A DNA stretch of 64,000 bases from NCBI RefSeq assembly GCF_000013745.1, contig NC_007925.1, positions 1,984,001 through 2,048,000 on the forward strand. Direction: 5' to 3'. The position numbers were made by a program, and so were the translations under genes. The stretch comes from Rhodopseudomonas_A palustris_F. GTDB taxonomy: Bacteria > Pseudomonadota > Alphaproteobacteria > Rhizobiales > Xanthobacteraceae. Positions 17,637 to 26,544 of this stretch are shown in pieces (positions within the stretch are counted from its first letter, which is position 1; the number at the start of each line of letters is the position of its first letter). Under the pieces are notes generated by a model. The model was given only the letters and a program-made list of their open reading frames with translations. It was not told the DNA's origin and did not search any database.

Positions 17637-19007
17637 TCATGCCGCGCTCGACAGGTCGGGCTCGGATGGCAAAGCCAGCTCCACCCGATTGCGCCCGTTC
17701 AGCTTGGCCTGGTACAGCGCGCCATCGGCGCGGGCGACCATCAGTTCCGGGATGTCGCCATCGCGATATTCGGTGACGCCAAAGCTGCAGCTGACGCGCC
17801 CGACTTGATCGAAGGCGACATGTGCGATCGCGGTACGCAGCTTCTCTGCGACCACGTAGGCTTCCATGCGGCTGGAGCCGGTCACCAGGAGAGCGAATTC
17901 CTCTCCTCCCCACCGCGCCAGCATGTCGGTCTCGCGGAGATGGCTCGACGCCAGATCGGATAGTCCGACCAAGACGCGATCGCCGATCGGATGGCCGTAG
18001 CGATCATTCACGGTCTTGAACAGATCGACGTCGAACATGATCAACGAGAACGGCATCTTGTAGCGCTTGGCCCGCGCGATTTCGCTCGCCAACGTCTCAT
18101 CGAATTTCAGCCTGTTGTACAGTCCGGTTAGGCGATCGGTGGTGGCCAGCACCGCCAGGCGTTTTGCGCGATCGCGCAGTTCCGCGGCCATGGCGTCGTC
18201 GTCCGCTTTCTTCGCGATCAGCTCCTGCTTGAAAAACTGTAGCGCATCCGCCATCGCTCCAATTTCATTGCGCTCACCTTGATGCGGCACAGCCACGCCG
18301 AGGTGTCCGGCAGCCAGTTCGCGCATCGGCGTAATGATCGACGCCATGGCGCTGCCGACATGGCGGATGAAATAGCCGCCGACGGTGATGCCGATGACGA
18401 CCGTGAGCGAGAGAACAGCCGCCAGCGACGTCAGCGCCGACTGATAGGTCTCGGCGGCCTCCCTGCCGGCTGCGTCAGCCCCCTGGTTGTTAAGGGCGAT
18501 GCTCGCCTTCAGAATCTCATCGGCGCGCTTGCCGATGGGATTGACCGTGTCCAAGTTGAGTTCGCGCGTTGCCAGAGATGCGATGTCGCCGCCGTCGCGG
18601 GACAAGGCCAACACCTGTCGCACGCCGTGGAGGTAGGCTTCCCAGAGTTGCACCCATTCGGCATAGAGCGCACGCTCTGTAGGGGATTTGATGAGCCTTT
18701 CGTAGCTGCTCCGGATCTCGATGTTGCTCTTGACGTTGTCTTCGAGCAACGCTTCCATCGCCTGCTTGGCTTGGGCGGTGTCCGACAGCAGATGTTCTCG
18801 GATGATATTGCGGCAAGTGATGACGCTGGCGCGCAGTTCGCCCAGCGCACGAACGCTTGGCAACCAGCCGTTTTGAATAGCCGCCGCGTCGTTGTTGATC
18901 GACCGCATATTGACGACCCCGAGCAGGCCGACGCCGCTCACGGCCATGATCAGGAACGCGATCACGGCGGTGATCTTGGTGCGGATGGAGAGTTGACTGA
19001 GGCGCAT
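17637..19007 (-). CDS. Membrane diguanylate cyclase (4HB sensor, HAMP, GGDEF)
   Basis: 456 residues. A helix at about 10-32 is followed by a chemoreceptor-like four-helix-bundle sensor, a second helix at about 190-210, HAMP, and the catalytic GGDEF domain. The active site reads RWGGEEFALL, so it should make c-di-GMP from two GTP. An RxxD inhibitory site (RETD) sits five residues before GGEEF, predicting product feedback. No EAL domain. ATG 19007 is chosen because MRLSQLSIRTKI is a normal cytoplasmic start; the upstream extension is not sensor-like. Convergent with the chemoreceptor, whose sensor fold it resembles. Confidence 0.9.
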   Translation of the reverse strand: MRLSQLSIRTKITAVIAFLIMAVSGVGLLGVVNMRSINNDAAAIQNGWLPSVRALGELRASVITCRNIIREHLLSDTAQAKQAMEALLEDNVKSNIEIRSSYERLIKSPTERALYAEWVQLWEAYLHGVRQVLALSRDGGDIASLATRELNLDTVNPIGKRADEILKASIALNNQGADAAGREAAETYQSALTSLAAVLSLTVVIGITVGGYFIRHVGSAMASIITPMRELAAGHLGVAVPHQGERNEIGAMADALQFFKQELIAKKADDDAMAAELRDRAKRLAVLATTDRLTGLYNRLKFDETLASEIARAKRYKMPFSLIMFDVDLFKTVNDRYGHPIGDRVLVGLSDLASSHLRETDMLARWGGEEFALLVTGSSRMEAYVVAEKLRTAIAHVAFDQVGRVSCSFGVTEYRDGDIPELMVARADGALYQAKLNGRNRVELALPSEPDLSSAA

Positions 19008-19378
19008 CGCGGTTGTTCTCGACTTTCGGTAAGACCCGGAGGAGGGGAGAGCAATCTGGATCGCGACAGCGAGTGGCGCGGACCAATCCGTGAACGCCGG
19101 CTGAGTGCCATCGTCCATTCGTCGCTACGGAAATCCAGTGCCCGCGCGCGCATCGGCGTTTACACAGATACTTGACCAATTACGCGACGCGGGCCTTACA
19201 AGCGGTTAATCTGTGGTCAGGTTGCAATACGAGGGTGTCACCCCATTAGCGGCTGCGCGATCCCTGCCAGCCCGCGATGAGCCGGTGAACAATTTGTCAC
19301 TGTAGGCCGCGGCGGAAAGCGGCTAGAACCGGCCGTCGGAATGACCGTAACGTTCTCAATGGCTTGTAAGATCTGACC
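19008..19378. other. Divergent intergenic region, cyclase / sensor kinase
   Basis: About 371 bases with no convincing ORF. It should carry promoters for the cyclase (minus) and for the kinase-glnE operon (plus). I see no clear palindrome or repeat. Confidence 0.5.
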
Positions 19379-20839
19379 GTGACCGCATTCAGCAAACTGA
19401 TCCGCACCACGGCGTTTCGGCTGACGCTGGTCTATCTGTTTCTGTTCGCGCTGTTCGCGGCCTCGCTGCTGGCGTATTTCGCCTGGAACACGCATCGGCT
19501 GATCACCGACCAGATCACCACCACGGTGAACGGCGAGATGGAGGAGATCAGCGACATCTTCTCCCGCCGCGGCCTGCGCGGGCTGGTGTTCACCATCGAG
19601 AACCGCGCGCTGCGGCCGGGCGCCAACCTCTATCTCATCACCACCCCGAACGGGCAGGCGGTGGCCGGCAATGTTGGCCAGCTCGCGCCCGGCGTGATGG
19701 CGACCACCGGCTGGGCGGAAACCTTCTATCGCAGGCTCGACGATTCCGACGCGCCGCATCATCGCGCGCTGGTGCGGGTTGCGGAACTGAGCGGCGGCTT
19801 CCGGCTGTTGATCGGGCGCGATCTTGAGGAGCGCCGCCGGCTGTTCGGCGTGGTGCGCTCCGCGGCGCAATGGAGCGTGCTGATCGTCGTGGTGCTTGGG
19901 CTCGGCGGCGGCATCTTCGTGGCGCGCCGGGTGCTGCGCCGGATCGACGCCATGACCGGCACCACGCAGCGGATCATGGCCGGCGACTTGTCGGGCCGGT
20001 TGCCGGTCGGGCGCAGCGGCGACGAACTCGACCGGCTGGCGGAGAACCTCAACGCCATGCTGGAGCGGATCGAGGCGCTGATGATGGGGCTGAAGGAAGT
20101 CTCCGACAACATCGCCCACGATCTGAAGACGCCGCTGACCCGGCTGCGCAACCGCGCCGAGGAGGCGCTGGCGAAGTCGCACAACGAGGCCGAATATCGC
20201 ACCGCGCTGGAGCGCACCATCGAGGAATCCGACGCGCTGATCCGCACCTTCAACGCGCTGCTGATGATCGCCCGCGCGGAGTCCGGCCAGGCGCGCGGCG
20301 ACATGGCCGATTTCGACGCCGCCGAAATTGCCAAAGGCATCCACGAATTGTACGAGCCGTTGGCCGAGGACAATGGCCTCTCGCTCAAGGTCGAGACGAC
20401 GCCGGCGCCGCTGCATGGCAACCGGGAGTTGATCAGTCAGGCGTTGGCCAACCTCGTGGAGAACGCCATCAAATACGGCCGGCCGCAGGCCGAGGCGCAG
20501 CCGCTGGGTGCCGATGCGGCGCCGTCGAGCGGGGAGATCCTCATCGAAGCCCGCCGCGACGGCGACCAAGTGCTGCTCGGCGTCATCGATGGTGGCCCCG
20601 GCATCCCGACGTCCGATCGCAAACACGCGGTGCAGCGTTTCGTGCGGCTCGAGGCCAGCCGCACCCAGCCCGGCTCAGGATTGGGCCTGAGCCTCGCCGC
20701 GGCGGTTGCCACGCTGCATGGCGGCGAGCTTCGGTTGAGCGATGCCGACCCGGGATTGCGCGCAACGCTTGCAATTCCCGCGCGCGCGGGTGATGGACTT
20801 GCCGTTCCAACCCAGAATCCAGAACAGACAACGGCATGA
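19379..20839 (+). CDS. Sensor histidine kinase, probable partner of the regulator at 14724
   Basis: 486 residues from a GTG start. Transmembrane helix at about 15-37, periplasmic domain, second helix at about 160-185, HAMP, then HisKA with His247 in NIAHDLKTPLTRLRNRAEEAL and an ATPase domain (NLVENAIKYGRP, DGGPGIP, GSGLGLSLA). The His-Asp H box and HAMP spacing match EnvZ/QseC-type kinases. Its stop overlaps the glnE start by four bases (ATGA). The partner is inferred from related genomes where regulator and kinase are contiguous upstream of glnE. Confidence 0.88.
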   Translation: MTAFSKLIRTTAFRLTLVYLFLFALFAASLLAYFAWNTHRLITDQITTTVNGEMEEISDIFSRRGLRGLVFTIENRALRPGANLYLITTPNGQAVAGNVGQLAPGVMATTGWAETFYRRLDDSDAPHHRALVRVAELSGGFRLLIGRDLEERRRLFGVVRSAAQWSVLIVVVLGLGGGIFVARRVLRRIDAMTGTTQRIMAGDLSGRLPVGRSGDELDRLAENLNAMLERIEALMMGLKEVSDNIAHDLKTPLTRLRNRAEEALAKSHNEAEYRTALERTIEESDALIRTFNALLMIARAESGQARGDMADFDAAEIAKGIHELYEPLAEDNGLSLKVETTPAPLHGNRELISQALANLVENAIKYGRPQAEAQPLGADAAPSSGEILIEARRDGDQVLLGVIDGGPGIPTSDRKHAVQRFVRLEASRTQPGSGLGLSLAAAVATLHGGELRLSDADPGLRATLAIPARAGDGLAVPTQNPEQTTA

Positions 20840-23802
20840 CTCTTTCCGCGACCGACGCGGACCAAATCGAGCTGGCGGGGCGTTTTGCAGCGGGGCCGCG
20901 CCTGTACGCGCCCGAGGACGCTGCGCGTCGGCTGGCCGGTTGGTTCGGCGACATCGATGCGGCGCAGGCCTCGGCGATCACGGCGATCGCCGAGCGCTTT
21001 CCCAACGCCGAACGCCTTCTGCAATCGATCGCCGAGGCCTCGCCCTATCTGTTCGATCTGATCCGCGCCGATGCGGCGCGGCTGGTGCGGCTGCTGCGCT
21101 GCGATCCGGACCGCAGGCTCGCCGAATTGATCGAAAGCAGCAGCCACGCCGTGGCTGCCGCCGCAAGCGAGACCGAGGCGATGCAGGCGCTGCGCCGGAT
21201 GAAGGCGGAAGCGGCGCTGCTGATCGCGCTGTGCGACATCGGCGACGTCTGGCCGGTGATGCGGGTGACCGAGGCCCTGACCGATCTCGCGGTGGCCTCG
21301 GTGCAATGCGCGCTGCGGTTTCTGCTGCGCCAGGAGGCTGCCCGCGGCCGGCTCAAGCCACCCTGCGCCGACCGCCCCGAAGAGCGCAGCGGCATGGTGG
21401 TGCTGGCGATGGGCAAGATGGGCGCCGGCGAGCTGAACTATTCCAGCGACATCGATCTGATCGTGTTCTTCGATCTTGCCGCGCCGACGGTGGCGCCGGA
21501 CATCGAGCCGCAGCCGTTTTTCGTCCGAGTGACTCAAGGCTTGGCGCGGCTGTTGAACCAGCGCACCGCCGACGGCTACGTGTTCCGCGTCGACCTGCGG
21601 CTGCGTCCGGATCCGGCCTCGACGGCGGTGGCGATCTCGACGGCATCGGCGCTCGACTATTACGAGCGCGAGGGCCGCACCTGGGAGCGCGCCGCGATGA
21701 TCAAGGCGCGGCCCTGCGCCGGCGACGCCGCGGCCGGCGAGGCGCTGCTCGCCGACATCGCGCCGTTCGTCTGGCGCAAGCATCTGGATTTCGCAGCGCT
21801 TGCCGACGTCCACGACATGAAGCGGCAGATGCAGACTTTTCGCGGGCAGACCGCCATCGCGGTCGAGGGGCACAACGTCAAGGTCGGCCGCGGCGGCATT
21901 CGCGAGATCGAGTTCTTCGCGCAGACCCAGCAATTGATCGCCGGCGGCCGGCACCGCGAATTGCGGGTGCGGCCGACCCTGGCCGCGCTTGAGATCCTGG
22001 CGACCAGCAACTGGATCACCTATCAGGCGCGCGACGAATTGACCGTTGCCTATCAGTTTCTGCGCCGCGTCGAGCATCGGCTGCAGATGATCGCCGATGA
22101 ACAGACCCACACGCTGCCCGAGGATGTCGCGGCGGTGGAGCGCTTCGCGCGCTTTCTCGGCTTCGACAGCCGCGCCGCTTTCGCCGAGCAATTGCTATTC
22201 CATCTGAATTGCGTGCAGGGCCATTACAGCAAGCTGTTCGAGGCGGGTGATCCGACCGACGCCACGACGCTGCCGCCGGTCGACTACGGTGCCGGCCCCG
22301 ACGATCAGCGGCTCGCCGAACACCTGGTCGCGCTCGGCTTCAAGAAGCCGGCGATGGTCGCCGAAACGCTGCGGCAATGGATGGCGGCGGAGTATCGCGT
22401 GCTGCGCGTCGACTCGACGCGGCGCGCCTTCCTGGAATTCGTCCCCACTCTCATTGTCGGGCTTTCCCGCGCCGAGGAGCCGGACAACGCCGTCATCGCG
22501 TTCGACCGGCTGCTGCAGGCGCTGCATCGCGGCGGACGGCTGGTGTCGCTGCTCAGCCAGAACAAGGAACTGGTGGCGCTCGTCGCGCTGGTGCTCGGCG
22601 CTGCGCCCCGGCTCGGCGACATGGTGGCGCGGCAGCCGCAGATCATGGACGGGCTGATCGACCCGCGGTTCTTCGGCGCGATGCCGGACCAGCGCGAATT
22701 GTCGATGCGGCTTCAGGCGACGCTGGCCGACGCCGGCTCCTACGAAGAGTTTCTCGATCGCTTAAGGATGTTCGGCCAGGAAAGCCTGTTCCTGATCGGG
22801 ACGCGGATTCTCTCCGGCACGGTGTCGACGCAGCAGGCCTCGATCGCCTTTGCCGACGTTGCAGAGGGCATCGTCGCCACGGTGCACGGCTTGGTCAGCG
22901 ATCAGTTCGCCATGCAATACGGCCGCGTCAAAGGCCAGGAAACCGCGATCCTGGCGATGGGCCGGCTCGGCAGCCGAGAGATGACGGCGTCGTCGGATCT
23001 CGACCTGATCCTGATCTACGATTTCGATGCCGATGAACCGGATTCCGACGGCGCGCGCTCGCTGCACGGCACGCAATATTTCGCCCGCTTCACCCAGCGG
23101 CTGATCAGCGCCTTTACGACCCGGACCAATTACGGTGTGCTGTACGACGTCGACATGCGGCTGCGGCCGTCGGGCCGCGCCGGCCCGGTGGCCTCGCGGC
23201 TGGATTCCTTCGCCGACTATCAGCAGCACGAAGCCTGGACCTGGGAGCACATGGCGCTGACCCGGGCCCGGGTGATATCAGCCTCGCCGGCGTTTCGCGA
23301 CAAGATCGAAGGCATCATCCGCGAGGTGCTGACGCGGCCCCGCGACGCCGCGGTGATTGCCAACGACGTCGCCGAGATGCGCCGCGCCATCGCCCAGGAA
23401 AAGGGCGAGGACGACATCTGGGATCTGAAATACGCTTCCGGCGGCCTGGTCGATATCGATTTCATCGCGCAGTATCTGCAGCTGGTTCATGCCGCGCAAC
23501 ATCCCGATATCCTCAACGTCGGCACGCTGCAGGTGCTGGAAAATGCGGCGCGGCTCGGGCTGCTGCCGCAATCCGAAGCCGAAGTGCTGCGTAGCGCGGC
23601 GCGGCTGTATCACGACCTCACGCAGATCGTGCGGCTGTGCGTCAGCGAGAAGTTCGTGCCGGCCACCGCCGGCGAAGATCTGTTGCGGGTGCTGGTGCGG
23701 GCCGGCGACGCGCCGGACTTCTCGTCGCTGGAGGCGCGGGTGAAAGAGACCCAGGCCGAGGTGCGGGCGGTGTTCTTGAAGCTGCTGCAGGGGCAAGGCT
23801 AG
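20836..23802 (+). CDS. glnE: Bifunctional glutamine synthetase adenylyltransferase/deadenylase
   Basis: 988 residues, full length for GlnE. Two nucleotidyltransferase halves are visible: the N-terminal de-adenylylating half (VLAMGKMGAGELNYSSDIDLIVFF, about 188-211; HNVKVGRGGIREIEFF at about 350) and the C-terminal adenylylating half (ILAMGRLGSREMTASSDLDLILIYDFD, about 705-731; YASGGLVDIDFI at about 870). Known role: attaches or removes AMP on glutamine synthetase under PII control, tuning ammonium assimilation. The metal-binding GxxDxD motifs are intact in both halves. Translationally coupled to the preceding kinase. Confidence 0.97.
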   Translation: MTLSATDADQIELAGRFAAGPRLYAPEDAARRLAGWFGDIDAAQASAITAIAERFPNAERLLQSIAEASPYLFDLIRADAARLVRLLRCDPDRRLAELIESSSHAVAAAASETEAMQALRRMKAEAALLIALCDIGDVWPVMRVTEALTDLAVASVQCALRFLLRQEAARGRLKPPCADRPEERSGMVVLAMGKMGAGELNYSSDIDLIVFFDLAAPTVAPDIEPQPFFVRVTQGLARLLNQRTADGYVFRVDLRLRPDPASTAVAISTASALDYYEREGRTWERAAMIKARPCAGDAAAGEALLADIAPFVWRKHLDFAALADVHDMKRQMQTFRGQTAIAVEGHNVKVGRGGIREIEFFAQTQQLIAGGRHRELRVRPTLAALEILATSNWITYQARDELTVAYQFLRRVEHRLQMIADEQTHTLPEDVAAVERFARFLGFDSRAAFAEQLLFHLNCVQGHYSKLFEAGDPTDATTLPPVDYGAGPDDQRLAEHLVALGFKKPAMVAETLRQWMAAEYRVLRVDSTRRAFLEFVPTLIVGLSRAEEPDNAVIAFDRLLQALHRGGRLVSLLSQNKELVALVALVLGAAPRLGDMVARQPQIMDGLIDPRFFGAMPDQRELSMRLQATLADAGSYEEFLDRLRMFGQESLFLIGTRILSGTVSTQQASIAFADVAEGIVATVHGLVSDQFAMQYGRVKGQETAILAMGRLGSREMTASSDLDLILIYDFDADEPDSDGARSLHGTQYFARFTQRLISAFTTRTNYGVLYDVDMRLRPSGRAGPVASRLDSFADYQQHEAWTWEHMALTRARVISASPAFRDKIEGIIREVLTRPRDAAVIANDVAEMRRAIAQEKGEDDIWDLKYASGGLVDIDFIAQYLQLVHAAQHPDILNVGTLQVLENAARLGLLPQSEAEVLRSAARLYHDLTQIVRLCVSEKFVPATAGEDLLRVLVRAGDAPDFSSLEARVKETQAEVRAVFLKLLQGQG

Positions 23803-23840
23803 CAGATTTGTTTGTTGGAAGCGTCCAACAAGCAGCGTGC

Positions 23841-23960
23841 GTCATTCCGGGGTGCGAGCACTTGCGAGCGACCCCGGAATCTGCAGCTCGCTGATGAGTC
23901 CGCCGCGTGTTGCGAGATTCCGGGTTCGCGCGAGCTATCGCTCTCGCGCCCCGGAATGAC
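23841..23960. repeat. Intergenic palindromic repeat (CATTCCGGGG type)
   Basis: A 120-base element bounded by perfect 12-base inverted repeats GTCATTCCGGGG (23841-23852) and CCCCGGAATGAC (23949-23960). Its left half is itself a hairpin with 10-bp arms (ATTCCGGGGT/ACCCCGGAAT), and its right half is a second imperfect hairpin. This mosaic is typical of extragenic palindromes dispersed in Bradyrhizobium and Rhodopseudomonas genomes. It lies between convergent glnE and the PAS kinase. Confidence 0.75.
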
Positions 23961-24001
23961 GGCTCGGTCTTGCGATTTACTCAATCTGAGTTGAAGAGAC
24001 G

Positions 24002-26329
24002 TCAGGCGGCCGCGGAGATCTTATCGCCGGCCTTGGCGGCGTCGCGCGGCAGGGCGACGCGGACCACGGTGCCGACGCCGAGCTGCGAGCGCAGCCGCAT
24101 CGAACCGCCATGCAGGTTGGTCAGCGACTTGGCGATCGCGAGTCCCAGTCCGGAGCCGTGATAGGTCTTGGTCAACTGGCTTTCGACCTGTTCGAACGGC
24201 TGGCCGAGCCGGCGCAGCGATTGCTTCGCGATGCCGATGCCGGTGTCGGCAATCAGCAGCACGATCTGCTCCTCGAACACCCGGCCGCGCACCGTGACGC
24301 GGCCGCCGTCGGGGGTGAACTTCACCGCGTTGGACAACAGGTTGACCAGGATCTGCTTGATGGCGCGGCGGTCGGCGAGCACCGGAATGTCGTTGTCGAT
24401 ATCGGCGCGCAGCATCAATTGCTTGTTGTCGGCGCGGCCCGACACCACCCGCAGCGATTCCGACAGCGTGGTGGCGAGGTCGAACGGTTCGAGATCGAGC
24501 TTCATGCGTCCTGCCTCGATCTTCGACATGTCGAGGATGTCGTTGATCACTTCGAGCAGATAGTGCCCGCTGGTCAGGATGTCGTGGCAATATTCCTGGT
24601 ACTTCTCCGAGCCGAGCGAGCCGAACATGCCGCTGCCCATGATCTCGGAAAAGCCGATGATGGCGTTGAGCGGCGTGCGCAATTCGTGGCTCATATTGGC
24701 GAGAAATTTGGACTTGGTCTGGTTGGCGTCTTCGGCGCGGTTCTTTTCTTCGGAGTATTTCTGCGCCAGATCGACCAGTTCGACGGCCTGACGCTCCAGC
24801 GTCGCCTGCGATCGCTTCAGGTCGACCACCGTGGCGCGCAGCCGCAGATCGTTCTCGACCAGCTTCTGCTCATGCTCCTTGATCCGGGTGATGTCGGTGC
24901 CGACCGCGACGTAGCCGCCGTCCTTGGTGCGGCGCTCGCTGATATGCAGCCATTTGCCGTTGTCGAGTTGCGCCTCGAAGGTGCGGGCGCCGGGCGGGTG
25001 GTGGCCGGCTTCGGGCAGCCGGGTGCGCGCTTCCGGCATGGTGCCGACCTCGACCACCGTCTCGTAGGAGGTGCCGGGCGTCACCGCGGAATCCGGCAGT
25101 TTATGCAGGCGCTGGAAGTGCGAATTGCACAGCACCAGCCGGTTCTCCGCGTCCCACAGCACGAAGGCTTCGGGGATGGTCTCGATGGCGTCGCGCAGCC
25201 GCAGATCGGCTTCCACGGTGCGCTCGGCGAGGCTCTTGTGTTCGGTGATGTCGACCGCGATCCCGATCAGATGCGTCCCCGCATCGCCGGCGCCCTGGCT
25301 CAGTTCGCAGCGCACCCGCAGCCAGATCCAATGGCCGTTGGCGTGCTGCATGCGAAAGGTGTGGTCGATTTGGCTGATGGTGCCGGTGATCAGTTGGTTG
25401 GCGATCGCGAACAGGTCGATGTCGTCGGATTTCACCAGCGCGTTGACTTCGCCGAAGGTCAACAGATCGCTGCGGCTTTCCAAGCCGAGCATGGTGAACA
25501 TCGATTGCGACCAGAAAATCCGCCCGCGCGACAGATCCCAGTCCCACAGCCCGCAGCGGCCGCGGTTCAGTGCGGTGTCGATGCGGCCGCGCACCGCGTC
25601 GTTGATCAGGTCGCCCTCGCGCGCCCTCGTCGATTGCCAGTGAAACGCGAAGCCGAGGATCAGCACCACGAAGCCGGTGGTGGCGGACAGCGTGATCGAC
25701 AGCGCGGTGTCGGATCGCCAGATCGGTTCGACATTTTCTTGAATGATGACCACCTGGCCCGGCAGCGAGCGGATGACGCGTTGGGTAGCGATCGCGGTGC
25801 GGCCGTCGGGCAGGGCGATGTCGGTGATGCCGGATTGCGGCGCGGATGCGGTGAGCGGTTGCGTCGCGCTCAGCACTTCGAGGATGCGGGTGGCGTCGCC
25901 GACCGGAACATCGACCGGAAGCCGCGCCAGGATGCTCTGATCGGCGCCGACCACGATGATGTAACGGCCAACGGCAATTCCCCAGGCCGGAACCAGTCCC
26001 GGAAGCAGGCCTTGCAGACGGCCGATGCTCGCCGCGCGGTCCTGTTGTCGCGGCGATCCGGCGCGATCGATCCGCTCGGCGAGCAGATCGGCCAGCGCCG
26101 CGAGATCGCGGTTGGTCGCGGTGCGTTTCTGCCGGGTCTGATCGATGATCTGCACCGAAGCCCCGAAGCAGATGGTGATCAGGAAGGCGATGATCAGCGT
26201 GGGCACGGCACGGCGGAGCGCGGGCTCCGCGGTCAGCAGCCGGTGATAGGCCGGTTTTGCGATCGACTGCGCCAATCCCTTGATCGAATCGGATTGCGCG
26301 CAGGCGCTCGCAGCTTGTGCGCGCGCCAT
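24002..26329 (-). CDS. PAS-containing membrane histidine kinase, PleC/DivJ-like
   Basis: 775 residues. A transmembrane helix at about 42-62, an extracytoplasmic region, a second helix at about 205-227, then two PAS domains (about 245-370 and 380-500), a coiled coil, HisKA and ATPase. The phospho-acceptor is His548 in NMSHELRTPLNAIIGFSEIM, followed by GSGMFG and YLLEVINDILDMSKIEAG, close to the PleC/DivJ kinases that act on the cell-cycle regulator DivK. ATPase motifs NLLSNAVKFTPDGG, DTGIGI and GSGLGLAIAKS are present. No receiver domain. The cell-cycle role is inferred from the H-box neighbourhood alone. Confidence 0.85.
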   Translation of the reverse strand: MARAQAASACAQSDSIKGLAQSIAKPAYHRLLTAEPALRRAVPTLIIAFLITICFGASVQIIDQTRQKRTATNRDLAALADLLAERIDRAGSPRQQDRAASIGRLQGLLPGLVPAWGIAVGRYIIVVGADQSILARLPVDVPVGDATRILEVLSATQPLTASAPQSGITDIALPDGRTAIATQRVIRSLPGQVVIIQENVEPIWRSDTALSITLSATTGFVVLILGFAFHWQSTRAREGDLINDAVRGRIDTALNRGRCGLWDWDLSRGRIFWSQSMFTMLGLESRSDLLTFGEVNALVKSDDIDLFAIANQLITGTISQIDHTFRMQHANGHWIWLRVRCELSQGAGDAGTHLIGIAVDITEHKSLAERTVEADLRLRDAIETIPEAFVLWDAENRLVLCNSHFQRLHKLPDSAVTPGTSYETVVEVGTMPEARTRLPEAGHHPPGARTFEAQLDNGKWLHISERRTKDGGYVAVGTDITRIKEHEQKLVENDLRLRATVVDLKRSQATLERQAVELVDLAQKYSEEKNRAEDANQTKSKFLANMSHELRTPLNAIIGFSEIMGSGMFGSLGSEKYQEYCHDILTSGHYLLEVINDILDMSKIEAGRMKLDLEPFDLATTLSESLRVVSGRADNKQLMLRADIDNDIPVLADRRAIKQILVNLLSNAVKFTPDGGRVTVRGRVFEEQIVLLIADTGIGIAKQSLRRLGQPFEQVESQLTKTYHGSGLGLAIAKSLTNLHGGSMRLRSQLGVGTVVRVALPRDAAKAGDKISAAA

Positions 26330-26544
26330 GCTTTTGGCCCCCAGCGTAATGTCTGACTTTACCCGTTTCGAAGGGCACCCGGCCGCTTCGAATCGAGCCG
26401 ATTTGAATCCAGTTTGAGGGGGCTGTCGAGAGTCAACAAATCGTTAATCGAAATAAATCTTCTCCAACGCAAAATTTCCGCCCGGGAAACGACGGCGCGT
26501 GAGTCCGAAACAAGAACGCGAGGTGACGTGGCGATGTCTCGCCC

